Below are positions 30,792-39,606 of a stretch of 64,000 nt of DNA, one piece after another. Each line of letters begins with the position of its first letter. Position 1 is the first letter of the stretch. Position numbers and translations under genes: made by a program. Where the stretch lies: NCBI GenBank assembly GCA_021789555.1, contig JAJYJK010000008.1, forward strand, positions 1 through 64,000, given 5' to 3'. Under the pieces are notes generated by a model, which saw only the letters and a list, made by a program, of their open reading frames with translations, was not told where the DNA came from and made no database searches. Source of the DNA: Nitrospirota bacterium. Its GTDB lineage: Bacteria; Nitrospirota; Thermodesulfovibrionia; Thermodesulfovibrionales; JdFR-88.

Positions 30792-30998
30792 TTATTTTTC
30801 CGCCATCAGCTTTTTATATTTTCCTCGGGTGGCTAGGTATGCCGGGAAACCAACTATCCATAATCCAAGGCATACAACAAACCAGCCGCCAGGCCCCATA
30901 TCCGTCAGGCCTTTTATAAGCCCTTTGCGCACGCCGATGGCCTTTGCGTCGAAATAAACCCAAATGCTCGTCACTAAAATAAATAGGATAAAAAACAT
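30792..30998 (-). CDS. Small membrane protein in the leftward prophage operon
   Basis: MFFILFILVTSIWVYFDAKAIGVRKG...GGWFVVCLGLWIVGFPAYLATRGKYKK: two hydrophobic segments. Confidence 0.65.
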   Translation of the reverse strand: MFFILFILVTSIWVYFDAKAIGVRKGLIKGLTDMGPGGWFVVCLGLWIVGFPAYLATRGKYKKLMAEK

Positions 30999-31018
30999 TT
31001 TTACTGCCCTCCTTTGTT

Positions 31019-31492
31019 TTAATATTGAGCGGTTCCAACCTTTTTTATATAGGCCGCTTTGAGCGTAGGCACATCCAATTTAGCACCGAAGGCATTCTCG
31101 CCTTCAAAATTATCCCCGCCTTCGCCCCATATCTCTATAATATCGTTCTTGTAAATCTTTAAGGTGCCAGGGTAATAAACAATTACCTGGTCCATGTCAT
31201 TATCAATCCACATCTGGAGGGCTGTTTGCCCGTTCTGCTCCTCAATCGTGAATATTGTCCCCCTGATTTTCATCTTTCTGCCTTTATATTCGGCGGGGTT
31301 TTTTACGTAGTCTTTATAATAAATTCCCTTTTCGTTGTCTGTATAAGTTACAGGTGTTGCGGTGGCCTTATAATCAGACTCGCTCAAAACAGGGGGAGCC
31401 GCAGGAGATTCAGTATTACTGCTCGGGGCGCTACCTCCCTGGTTGGTGCATCCCACGACAATAAAAGCCAAGACAAATATCCATTTTTTCAT
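31019..31492 (-). CDS. Prophage lipoprotein, hypothetical
   Basis: MKKWIFVLAFIVVGC lipobox; overlaps the repressor stop by 4 nt (ATGA). Confidence 0.75.
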   Translation of the reverse strand: MKKWIFVLAFIVVGCTNQGGSAPSSNTESPAAPPVLSESDYKATATPVTYTDNEKGIYYKDYVKNPAEYKGRKMKIRGTIFTIEEQNGQTALQMWIDNDMDQVIVYYPGTLKIYKNDIIEIWGEGGDNFEGENAFGAKLDVPTLKAAYIKKVGTAQY

Positions 31493-31914
31493 TTAGAGCC
31501 CTCCTCTTTCTTTTTCCCGGGGTCCGCGAAGGTAATCAAACTTTGTATCGCGGCCATCTTTCGGAAATCCCCCTCATCCATTATACGCATAAGTGCCCCG
31601 ATCATATTATTAAGAACCGTATTATTATGACGGCGGATTAGATCGCAGACATATTCAGCCTTAGATTCCATTATAATTTCACCTATTTCAGATGCTTCCA
31701 TCATCATCGCGCCACTTCCTTTTTGAAGCCATTCCTTATTTATTGCATAGAGATTTGATATAACTATAAGGATCGTGTCCGACGGTTCTTTATAGCCCTT
31801 CTCTATCTCACTTAAATAACCCTGTGAAATACCTAAAGATACAGCAAATTCATGCTGTTTTAGGTGATACTTCTGCCGGATTAACCGTATTCTCTCGCCT
31901 AAATTGCTATGCAA
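31489..31914 (-). CDS. XRE-family HTH repressor (lysogeny repressor candidate)
   Basis: LGERIRLIRQKYHLKQHEFAVSLGISQGYLSEIEKGYKEPS. TTG start at 31914 has AAGGAG upstream; the supplied ORF extends further upstream. Confidence 0.8.
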   Translation of the reverse strand: MHSNLGERIRLIRQKYHLKQHEFAVSLGISQGYLSEIEKGYKEPSDTILIVISNLYAINKEWLQKGSGAMMMEASEIGEIIMESKAEYVCDLIRRHNNTVLNNMIGALMRIMDEGDFRKMAAIQSLITFADPGKKKEEGSK

Positions 31915-31946
31915 TTTTTCTCCTTGACTTTTTATTGCTAGGCAAT
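31903..31946. promoter_or_regulatory. Two copies of ATTGC-N3-GCAAT dyad, candidate repressor operators
   Basis: ATTGCTATGCAAT (31903-31915) and ATTGCTAGGCAAT (31934-31946), 31 bp apart, between the divergent repressor and early genes. Confidence 0.6.
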
Positions 31947-31995
31947 TTAATATTTCCAACAGGTAATAACCTTTACAAAAAAAGGAAAAAAAGAG

Positions 31996-32238
31996 ATGTT
32001 GATGTGCCGAATGAACAAAAAAGACAGACGCTGGGCGATACGCACAAGGCTTCTGCGCCATGAGATTTCGCAAGCTGCCATCGCCCTCCAGGCGGGTGTT
32101 ACGCAAGGGGCCGTATCCCGTGTCATTGGCGGCTCGCTCGATGCGCCGAAAATACGCCGGGCCATAGCGGACGCCCTGAGGCTCAAGTATGAGGCTATCT
32201 GGCCCCGCGAAGACAATAACAGAAAGAAGGGCGCGTAA
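31996..32238 (+). CDS. HTH DNA-binding protein (Ner/Cro-like position)
   Basis: ISQAAIALQAGVTQGAVSRVIGGSLDAPKIRRAIADAL; divergent from the repressor. Confidence 0.7.
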   Translation: MLMCRMNKKDRRWAIRTRLLRHEISQAAIALQAGVTQGAVSRVIGGSLDAPKIRRAIADALRLKYEAIWPREDNNRKKGA

Positions 32239-32241
32239 CTC

Positions 32242-32622
32242 ATGACCGCTGATAATAAAAATCTCGCCGCTGAAAAGCAAGCAAAAAAATCAAGGAGGAA
32301 AATCTTGAGCGAAACCAGCCGCTACCGCATCGACGCCGTTTACAACGCCGGGCGCATCATCGAGATCATTTCAAACGCCAGGGAGCCGATGGGCCCCTCG
32401 GAGCTGGCCCCCAAGGTCGGCGTCTCGCCCAACACAGCCTTCCGGATGTGCGAGACACTGGACGAGCTGCGCATCCTCCAGCGCGTGGGGGACAAATATA
32501 CGCTGGGCATGGCCCTGGCGCATTGCTGGGCCCGGTACAAATCCCGCCGCGAGGGCGAGCGCGACAGGATAGATCAGGAGTTAAAAAATCTTGAGATACA
32601 GGGAGGGAATGATGGCAAATAA
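32242..32622 (+). CDS. IclR-type HTH domain phage protein
   Basis: RIDAVYNAGRIIEIISNAREPMGPSELAPKVGVSPNTAFRMCETLDELRILQRVGDKYTLG. Confidence 0.7.
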   Translation: MTADNKNLAAEKQAKKSRRKILSETSRYRIDAVYNAGRIIEIISNAREPMGPSELAPKVGVSPNTAFRMCETLDELRILQRVGDKYTLGMALAHCWARYKSRREGERDRIDQELKNLEIQGGNDGK

Positions 32623-33568
32623 GCCCAGAAAACGCTACGACGAGGAGTCTGAACACGCGCTGCTGGTGGAAAAGGAGCGGATAGCGGAGGAGGATCACGC
32701 CCTGGTAAGGCAGCAGATAGCCCGCAAAAAGCTCCTGGAGCCCTACTCGGACGGCTTGCCCTATAACCGGGAAAGGGTCGTCGGAGAGGCAAAAAGGCAT
32801 TTATATCAATCATTTAGTAGCGCAATCGAGTGCGGGAAAGCGCTTATATGGATTCATGAGGAGGAGGGAGGCCAAACGTTTGGCCAAATTATGAGAACAT
32901 ATTTACCCTCCACATCATGGAGCACTGCTAAGAATTTCATGCGCCTCGCCCGGCTTTCCGTCGAACATCCAAAATTACAGGGATTCATCGAGAAAAACCG
33001 CTCCAAGGCCATAGCGCTCCTTGAAATCCTCAGCGAGGAGGACCTGAGGGAGTTCGATGAGGCTGATTCCATTGCTGGCATGGAGTTGGATGAGGCTGAG
33101 AAAATACCCGTCAGGCAGTTTAAGGACGAACTGCGTTCCTACACTAAAAAGATCGAGCGCGGTGCCGTTCAGCTCCGCGAGGCTGAGGACAAAATAAAGT
33201 CCCTGGAGCAGGACATCCAAGACCTCAAAAACCCGAAGCTCTTCGGCTCGAAAGAGGAGGAGCTTTTGTCTGTCGTCACGGACCTCGGCAACCGCTTCGA
33301 GCAGATACTCCTGCTCATAAAGACGCGCATTGCCTACGACAAGGGCACGTGCCCCGAGGCCATCATGAAGAAGCTCTATTACCTGCTCGTCTATATGCAG
33401 AAAGAGACGATGGAGGAGCGCCTGAGGCTCGCCGAGCATTACGAGGGCGCTGAGGACGATATCCCCTGGGAGCCGGACACCACTGAAATCCCGCCCGATC
33501 TCCATAATGGCGTCCCGCACCTGGAGCCCGTCTTGAAGGCGATCCAGGAAAGGAAAGGGCACGCATAG
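32609..33568 (+). CDS. DUF3102-like phage protein
   Basis: SSAIECGKALIWIHEEEGGQTFGQIMRTYLPSTSWSTAKNFMRLA; long coiled coil; SD GGGAGGG before ATG. Confidence 0.65.
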   Translation: MMANKPRKRYDEESEHALLVEKERIAEEDHALVRQQIARKKLLEPYSDGLPYNRERVVGEAKRHLYQSFSSAIECGKALIWIHEEEGGQTFGQIMRTYLPSTSWSTAKNFMRLARLSVEHPKLQGFIEKNRSKAIALLEILSEEDLREFDEADSIAGMELDEAEKIPVRQFKDELRSYTKKIERGAVQLREAEDKIKSLEQDIQDLKNPKLFGSKEEELLSVVTDLGNRFEQILLLIKTRIAYDKGTCPEAIMKKLYYLLVYMQKETMEERLRLAEHYEGAEDDIPWEPDTTEIPPDLHNGVPHLEPVLKAIQERKGHA

Positions 33569-33574
33569 GCAGTC

Positions 33575-35407
33575 ATGGGCCAGGTATCCGAGACCATACT
33601 CCAGCACGTCTACCAGAGCCTCTCGGGTCTTACGGACGGACAGGTAAAGAGCAAGGCCGACGAGCTCGCTGGTTATTACGGCGTCCACCTGGCAACCGTG
33701 TACCGCTGGGCGTCCCTGGGGGGCTTGCGCTGGCGCAAACAGAAGGCCAGCAAGGGCCGGTCCAAGGTGCCGGAGTCGGCCCTCATGCAGGCCGGTGCGC
33801 TCCTCTATTCATCCCGTCGCGTCTCGAACGAGATCCCGCTTCCGGGCTGTGACGCCGTGGAGATCCTCGCTGACTCCGGCCTGCTGAATGTGGACGTCTC
33901 AACCGGCCGCTTCCTGGGGATCATGAGGCAAAAGCAGATATCCGCGCAGGACATCCTCCGCCCGTCGCCCCACCAGACGCTTTTAAGCAAACACCCTAAT
34001 CACGTCTGGCAGTTCGACGTGACTAATTGCCTCCAGTATTTCCTTGACACAAGGGGCATGGGAGAGCGGGACCAGGAGATGGAGTTGTACAAAAACAAGA
34101 TCGTAAAAACCGCGAAGACGATCAAAAAGGAGCTGCTCCGGTACGTCGCGGTGGACCACTGCACGGGGGCTTTTTATTTCCGTTATTTCTACGCCAGCGG
34201 CGAACGCGCCATAGACGGCTCTCAATTCCTTTTTGAGGCCATGCGGCCCAAGGACGAGCTTCTGGAAAAATATTTCCCGGAGCCGTTGGCCAAATCCCGC
34301 GCCGGCAAATACCGCATGCACGGCGTGCCATTTATCCTCATCCCGGATAAAGGCTCCATCATCGTCGACAAGGCGAACAAACACCTTTTTGAGTCCCTGC
34401 GGATGGAGGTCATCCCCCACATGCCCGGCAACCCACGGGCAAAAGGCGCGGTGGAAGGGATGATGCATTTTATAAACAGATTTGAATCCAGGCTTAAATT
34501 CAAGCGGCCGCGCGAACTGGACGAGCTTAACCGCTGGGCGCTCGACTGGTGCGTCAAAATCAACGCCATCAACCTCATGCGCGGGGTCGCGCCCCGCTCC
34601 GCGATGTGGTCCCGCATAAAACCGGAGGAGCTTCGTCTCTGTCCGGAGGAGCAGGTTTATCGCCTGCTTATAAGGAAGCCCATAATCACGCCCACGGCGA
34701 ACGGCGCGTGCATCATAAGCGTCTTGGGCGGCAGATACAAAATCCCTCACTCTGGGGCCGCGCACCGGCAGGTGGAGGTGGCGATTTACCCGTATGAATA
34801 CGGGCGCGACGGCTCTATAGAGGCGCATTTCGACGGGCAGGTCTATCTGCTGAAACCCATCCCGCGCGACGACTACGGCAGGCTGTCCCAGGGCACCGTA
34901 TACGGCGAATATCACACGCCGAAGGAGACGGCCACACAAAAGGCGAAGAAAGAGTTTGAGAAGATCGGCGCGGAGTGGGGGCTTACGTTCAAGGGCACAG
35001 GCGATAAGCGCCGCGCTAATGCGCCGGCAGTGGATTTTGAATCTCCGCTCCAGGTGTTCGGCCACCAGGCGGACAAGGTGCCTAACATCGCGTTCATGAA
35101 CCCCAAAGGCTCGGAGCTTGAGATAAAGCGGCCAGATGGGCCGATGAATGAGGCGATAAAAACGCAGGGGCCTATCGAGGCGGACCGCGGCATCGTAAAC
35201 CGGCGCATCCCGATCATGGAATTTCTCATGCGGCTCCGGAGCGAGCTGGGCTCGTTGACAGCCGCGATGAATACGCGCATCCGCTCGGAGTTCGGCGAAT
35301 CAATCGAGATCAAAAAAGCGGAGGAGGTGATAGAGGGCATCAAGGCGGCCACATGGCCCGCTGCCGAGGATGCAGACGCACCGGACGCAAGACGTGAAGC
35401 CATCTAG
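33575..35407 (+). CDS. Mu-type DDE transposase (MuA-like)
   Basis: HVWQFDVTNCLQYFLD, FILIPDKGSIIVDKANKHLFESL, PGNPRAKGAVEGMMHFINRFE (D, D, E) plus a C-terminal beta-barrel-like region. Confidence 0.9.
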   Translation: MGQVSETILQHVYQSLSGLTDGQVKSKADELAGYYGVHLATVYRWASLGGLRWRKQKASKGRSKVPESALMQAGALLYSSRRVSNEIPLPGCDAVEILADSGLLNVDVSTGRFLGIMRQKQISAQDILRPSPHQTLLSKHPNHVWQFDVTNCLQYFLDTRGMGERDQEMELYKNKIVKTAKTIKKELLRYVAVDHCTGAFYFRYFYASGERAIDGSQFLFEAMRPKDELLEKYFPEPLAKSRAGKYRMHGVPFILIPDKGSIIVDKANKHLFESLRMEVIPHMPGNPRAKGAVEGMMHFINRFESRLKFKRPRELDELNRWALDWCVKINAINLMRGVAPRSAMWSRIKPEELRLCPEEQVYRLLIRKPIITPTANGACIISVLGGRYKIPHSGAAHRQVEVAIYPYEYGRDGSIEAHFDGQVYLLKPIPRDDYGRLSQGTVYGEYHTPKETATQKAKKEFEKIGAEWGLTFKGTGDKRRANAPAVDFESPLQVFGHQADKVPNIAFMNPKGSELEIKRPDGPMNEAIKTQGPIEADRGIVNRRIPIMEFLMRLRSELGSLTAAMNTRIRSEFGESIEIKKAEEVIEGIKAATWPAAEDADAPDARREAI

Positions 35408-35425
35408 ACAGGAGGGAAACGAGAA

Positions 35426-36691
35426 TTGCCGACTCTTGCATCAAAAGCGCCGTACAACCCAATCCTGCTGCGCGCATTAGTGGCGCAGGCGCCGGGCATG
35501 TCCCAGGGCGAGATAGCGCGCATCACCGGCTACTCGAAGACGACGGTCAACCTCGCACTTTCGAGCGGACTGTTCCCCGGCGGCGACGATGCGTCGCGCG
35601 CAAAATTCCGCGCCGCCGTCGAGCGGTATGTCTCCTCGAGCGTAACCGCGATGGAATGGCTGGCCGCCCGCGGGGCGACATTGACCGGCATCTGGGAGCG
35701 CGCGGAGAAATTCGGGCTCACCATAGGCAAGCAGACGATGCCTGTGGACCTCGGGGCCCTCGCCCGGGCCGGGCACGCGAGGGGCCGCGCCGCGCTCGTG
35801 CTGGCGGACCCCGCCGCAATCGAAAACCATGAGGAGGTGGAGATGTTATCACAGGAGGCATTGAAGCATTTCAGGCTCTTCCGCTCCCCGTTCACGGGCG
35901 ACATCCGGGACGTGGGCGATATCTACATGTCCGACGAGCACCGCTATATCGAGGCCGCGGCGCTGGACGCCGCCAGGCACGGCGGCTTCCTCGCCATCGT
36001 CGGCGAGGTTGGCTCCGGCAAATCGACTATCCGCAAAAAGGTCGTCGCCGAGCTGCAAAAGGACGAAACGGTGCGCATCGTATATCCGCGCATCATAGAC
36101 AAAACCCTCGTCACCTCGCAGCACATCATGGACGCCATCGTCGCGGACCTCTCCGACGAGAAGCCCAGAATGCGGCACGAGGCGAAGGCGAGGCAGGTGG
36201 AGCGCATATTGCTGTCGCACAGCAAGGCCGGCTGCCAGGCCTGCCTCATGATCGAGGAGGCGCACGACCTCACCGTGCGCACACTGAAGCTCCTTAAGCG
36301 CATCTACGAGATCGAGGACGGATACAAAAAATGCATCTCGATAATCCTCATTGGGCAGCCGGAGCTCGGGCTGCTGTTTGACGAGGGCTCTCACTACGAC
36401 ATGCGCGAGGTGATCCGCCGCTGCCAGGTGGCACGCATCGCGGGCCTGAACGGCAACCTGGCGGAATATCTCTCGCTGAAATTCAGGCGGGCTGGCGCTG
36501 ATATGAATAAGGTCATTTCGGCGGACGCCCTGGAGGCCCTCGGCAGGCGGCTGATGGACACGGACACGCGCGGCCGCAAGGTCTCCCGGGCATATCCGCT
36601 CACGGTGAATCTGTATGTCACCCGCGCAATGAACCTGGCCGCGGAGATGGGCGAGCCGCTTGTCTCGGCCGAGGTGATAAACCAGTTATGA
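35426..36691 (+). CDS. AAA ATPase, MuB-like target-DNA activator
   Basis: LAIVGEVGSGKSTIRKKV (Walker A), ACLMIEEAHDLT (Walker B), N-terminal HTH; directly after the transposase. Confidence 0.9.
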   Translation: MPTLASKAPYNPILLRALVAQAPGMSQGEIARITGYSKTTVNLALSSGLFPGGDDASRAKFRAAVERYVSSSVTAMEWLAARGATLTGIWERAEKFGLTIGKQTMPVDLGALARAGHARGRAALVLADPAAIENHEEVEMLSQEALKHFRLFRSPFTGDIRDVGDIYMSDEHRYIEAAALDAARHGGFLAIVGEVGSGKSTIRKKVVAELQKDETVRIVYPRIIDKTLVTSQHIMDAIVADLSDEKPRMRHEAKARQVERILLSHSKAGCQACLMIEEAHDLTVRTLKLLKRIYEIEDGYKKCISIILIGQPELGLLFDEGSHYDMREVIRRCQVARIAGLNGNLAEYLSLKFRRAGADMNKVISADALEALGRRLMDTDTRGRKVSRAYPLTVNLYVTRAMNLAAEMGEPLVSAEVINQL

Positions 36692-36888
36692 AACCGAAGA
36701 TGTCGTATTGCCCGCTCTCGCGGGAGCTGTGCGAGCACAGCAACGTGCAGCGCATGGCGCGGGTGCTGCTGGGCGCGAATTACGTCTACGCCTGCCGCCT
36801 GGTGGGGATGCTCGTAAAAGACCTGAAAAAATGCCCAGAGGGCAGGGGCGCAGTCTCCGCGCCCGAAGGAGGGAGCAATGCTGAATGA
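36688..36888 (+). CDS. Hypothetical phage protein
   Basis: Overlaps the MuB stop; conserved-looking Cys residues; C-terminus derived from a GC-rich palindrome. Confidence 0.55.
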   Translation: MKPKMSYCPLSRELCEHSNVQRMARVLLGANYVYACRLVGMLVKDLKKCPEGRGAVSAPEGGSNAE

Positions 36889-37021
36889 CCCTTACACGGC
36901 AGCGTGGTTTATCGTCCTGGCCTTTATCGCCGGCATTGTCGTGGGGTGGGTTTTTACCAACCTGGGCAAGGCGGCCAGGTGCATAAACTGCGTGGACCGC
37001 AGCACAGGAGGGGGAAAATGA
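36878..37021 (+). CDS. Small membrane protein (47 aa)
   Basis: MLNDPYTAAWFIVLAFIAGIVVGWVFTNLGKAARCINCVDRSTGGGK; SD GGAGGG; overlaps the next start. Confidence 0.45.
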   Translation: MLNDPYTAAWFIVLAFIAGIVVGWVFTNLGKAARCINCVDRSTGGGK

Positions 37022-37194
37022 TCTGCATATACCGGACAAAAAAATACGGCGCGCATTTTTGCCTGAGGCGCGACACGGTCGGCGGAGGGGTGACGCATTG
37101 CGGCGTCCTCCGGGTGCTGATCTGTATATCCAAAAATCTGCTCGGCTTGGCCCTGGCCGCGATGGGCAACAGGCTAAGGAGGTTGGCGGGATGA
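37018..37194 (+). CDS. Small hypothetical phage protein
   Basis: MICIYRTKKYGAHFCLRRDTVGGGVTHCGVLRVLICISKNLLGLALAAMGNRLRRLAG; overlaps both neighbours. Confidence 0.4.
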   Translation: MICIYRTKKYGAHFCLRRDTVGGGVTHCGVLRVLICISKNLLGLALAAMGNRLRRLAG

Positions 37195-37478
37195 AAGTCT
37201 GCGGATGCGGACGAGAGACAATGGTGGGGAACGGCAACTGCGTGATCTGCAGGGGCACGATAGAGCGCGGCTTCTGCGGCTCGTGCTTCGGTCCGCTCTC
37301 TCCGAAAGAGGACGGCAACTGGGAGTGCGCCACGTGCCAACAGGTTTATTACGCCGCTATGCCGGAGGCGAGAGAGGACGCCGCCCCGGAGGGGGATGAG
37401 ATCGAGGAAGAGACGAGGCCTTTCAATCCGGAGCTTCCGGAGGAAACCAAAACACAGGAGGACGATGAGATGAGATGA
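37191..37478 (+). CDS. Zinc-ribbon phage protein
   Basis: CGCGRETMVGNGNCVICRGTIERGFCGSC...CATCQQ. Confidence 0.6.
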   Translation: MKVCGCGRETMVGNGNCVICRGTIERGFCGSCFGPLSPKEDGNWECATCQQVYYAAMPEAREDAAPEGDEIEEETRPFNPELPEETKTQEDDEMR

Positions 37479-37705
37479 GAGGAGTAAAAGGGTCGGGCAA
37501 AAAGGCGAAGAGGGCCTATGTGAGAAAGGCGAAAGAGGAAACCGCGGACACCCCGGAGAGCGCCATGCCGCGCGCGAGCAACAAGGTAACGCTTGCGGGG
37601 CTTAAATGCATCCTCGACGGAGACGAGCTTGAAATCTATCTGCGCGGGCTCGTCCGGCAGGAGGTGCGCCGTGCACTCAGAGAGCTGGGAGGGGCGAATG
37701 CGTAA
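37475..37705 (+). CDS. Hypothetical phage protein
   Basis: Overlapping ORF in the early operon. Confidence 0.5.
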   Translation: MRGVKGSGKKAKRAYVRKAKEETADTPESAMPRASNKVTLAGLKCILDGDELEIYLRGLVRQEVRRALRELGGANA

Positions 37706-38198
37706 AAGGGTAGCGGCGTCAAAACTGAAATCGTGGGACGAGGTGGACGACTGCCTGAAATTCGTCGGCCTCATAGATTTGAAATTACAGCAGATCGAGG
37801 GCGAGCTGAATATCGCCGTCATCTCCGCGAAAGAGGCGGCGGCGAAAGCGGCCGCGCCGCTCATCGAGAAAAAAGAACTGCTGGAACTTGCTATGAAGGA
37901 ATACGCGGAGGAGCACCGCGAAGATTTCGGAGACCGGAAATCGCGTGCTCTTACATTCGGCACGGTGAGTTTCCGCGTCTCGACGCGGATACTGATCACG
38001 AACGCAAAAAAATGCGTGGAGCAGCTCAAGGCTCTGGGTCTGCGCAAATACCTCATAATCAAAGAGTCTCCCAATAAAGATGAGATGGCGGCCCTGGACG
38101 ATGCCACGCTCGCCAAGGTCGGCGCGAAACGGAAGACCGAGGACGCATTCGGGTACGAGGTCGATTTCGAAAAATTGAAAGGGGAGGTGACGGCATAA
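37698..38198 (+). CDS. gam: Host-nuclease inhibitor Gam-like protein
   Basis: LKLQQIEGELNIAVISAKEAAAKAAAPLIEKKELLELAMKEYAEEHREDF...FGTVSFRVSTRI...LKALGLRKYLIIKESPNKDEM (Mu Gam layout). Confidence 0.85.
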   Translation: MRKRVAASKLKSWDEVDDCLKFVGLIDLKLQQIEGELNIAVISAKEAAAKAAAPLIEKKELLELAMKEYAEEHREDFGDRKSRALTFGTVSFRVSTRILITNAKKCVEQLKALGLRKYLIIKESPNKDEMAALDDATLAKVGAKRKTEDAFGYEVDFEKLKGEVTA

Positions 38199-38425
38199 TG
38201 GAGGCCCCTGATTTCACGCCGCGCCAGGCGGCGTACCTGGCGGACCTGGTAAATAACAAAATTCAGCCCGCGTATGGCGCGCTGGAGAAACTCACCCAGG
38301 GCGAGGCCCCCTCGCGGGAACTGGCCGGCCTGTCGCTGGCTGCGCTTACCGCGCTGGCCGCGCAGATAAATGGGATAGTAAAACAGGCACACGCGGACGC
38401 GATGATGGAGGGTGAGCGTGTTTAA
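38198..38425 (+). CDS. Hypothetical phage protein
   Basis: Overlapping operonic ORF. Confidence 0.5.
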   Translation: MEAPDFTPRQAAYLADLVNNKIQPAYGALEKLTQGEAPSRELAGLSLAALTALAAQINGIVKQAHADAMMEGERV

Positions 38426-38927
38426 GGACCGCTTGGTTCAAACGGCATTTGTTTTTGTATTAATGTATTTTTGTATTAATGTATTTTTTCCCGCGCCCGC
38501 ATTTGCCGGCAATTATCCCCTCGGCGTCCGTCCCGATCCGGCGCTCACGCCTGGGGCCGTGGACCCCACAGTCACCCAGGCAAATATCCGGCAGACGATC
38601 TGCGTGCATGGCTACACGGCGCAGGTCCGGCACATCACGGCGGCGGAAAAGCGGCACGACCTCGCCAGGTACCGGGCGAAATATTCCGCATGGCCCGCGG
38701 GGCCGTATGAGATCGATCATCTGATCAGCCTGGAGCTGGGCGGCAGTAATGATATCCCTAATCTCTGGCCGGAGCCGTATTCCGGTCCGCTTGGGGCCCG
38801 CAAAAAAGACCAGGTGGAGGATTATCTTCACCGCCAGGTCTGTGCCGGCAAGATCACGCTGAAGGACGCCCAGGAGGCAATTAAAAACTGGCCAGCGGTT
38901 TATAAGGAGATGAAGCATGGCAAGTGA
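38412..38927 (+). CDS. Exported HNH-like nuclease
   Basis: Signal LVQTAFVFVLMYFCINVFFPAPAFAG; YEIDHLISLELGGSNDIPNLWPEPYSGPLGARKKDQVEDYLHRQVC. Confidence 0.7.
   Translation: MSVFKDRLVQTAFVFVLMYFCINVFFPAPAFAGNYPLGVRPDPALTPGAVDPTVTQANIRQTICVHGYTAQVRHITAAEKRHDLARYRAKYSAWPAGPYEIDHLISLELGGSNDIPNLWPEPYSGPLGARKKDQVEDYLHRQVCAGKITLKDAQEAIKNWPAVYKEMKHGK
38452..38483 (+). repeat. 16-bp perfect tandem duplication in the signal-peptide region of the exported HNH protein
   Basis: (TTTTTGTATTAATGTA)x2. Confidence 0.9.
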
Positions 38928-39088
38928 ATACACTGCTCCTGGACAAAGTTGCGCAGTAAAAACTCCTGGTATCCCGCAGCATTGTTTTTTTACGGGACTG
39001 ATGTGCGTATATGCGATTTATGCCGCTACCTGTAAGGGCCGGGAATTTCATTGCGCCCGCTGGTTTTATATCCAGGAGGAGGTAAACC

Positions 39089-39286
39089 ATGCCAGGTAAA
39101 TGCCCCTACGCCCAGATACTAAAGGACCGCTTCAAGGACTTCAAAGGCGTCATCGGGGCGGCTTGCGTGGGATGCAAGGGTACCGGCTGCGATCACCAAC
39201 GCGAGGCGAACTGGATGTGGGACCCGAAAGAGGTGGGGCTGCTTTCATCTTCTGCCGTCATTCCCGCGCAGGCGGGAATCCAGTGA
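39089..39286 (+). CDS. Small Cys-rich phage protein ending in repeat-derived VIPAQAGIQ
   Basis: CPYAQILKDRFKDFKGVIGAACVGCKGTGCDH, then SSAVIPAQAGIQ*. Confidence 0.5.
   Translation: MPGKCPYAQILKDRFKDFKGVIGAACVGCKGTGCDHQREANWMWDPKEVGLLSSSAVIPAQAGIQ
39256..39285 (+). repeat. GTCATTCCCGCGCAGGCGGGAATCCAG dispersed repeat
   Basis: Hairpin ATTCCCGC/GCGGGAAT; encodes VIPAQAGIQ. Confidence 0.75.
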
Positions 39287-39291
39287 AATAA

Positions 39292-39600
39292 ATGCCTGAC
39301 CAGCTCTCCATAACCTTCGCGGGGCCGCATAACCCGAGGCGGCACTATGCCAGGGTGGAGGGCTCGCCGCGGCTCCAGAGGCTCCTGCGGGTGCTCCTGG
39401 ACGGGCAGTGGCACTCCACGCGGGATCTGTCCCTGCGCTGCGAGTGCTATTCCGTCGGGGCGAGTATTCAGGAGCTGAGGGACGAGAGGAACGGCTGCAT
39501 CATCGAGGCGAGGCATACGGCCCATGGTGGCCATCAGCGGTGGGAATACCGGCTTACCTACTGCCCGGAGAGGCTGAGGGAATTTATGGAGGGGAGATGA
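39292..39600 (+). CDS. Hypothetical phage protein
   Basis: Operonic ORF with a winged-helix-like pattern (RLLRVLLDGQWHSTRDLSLRCECYSVGASIQELRDER). Confidence 0.55.
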   Translation: MPDQLSITFAGPHNPRRHYARVEGSPRLQRLLRVLLDGQWHSTRDLSLRCECYSVGASIQELRDERNGCIIEARHTAHGGHQRWEYRLTYCPERLREFMEGR

Positions 39601-39606
39601 TGTCGA

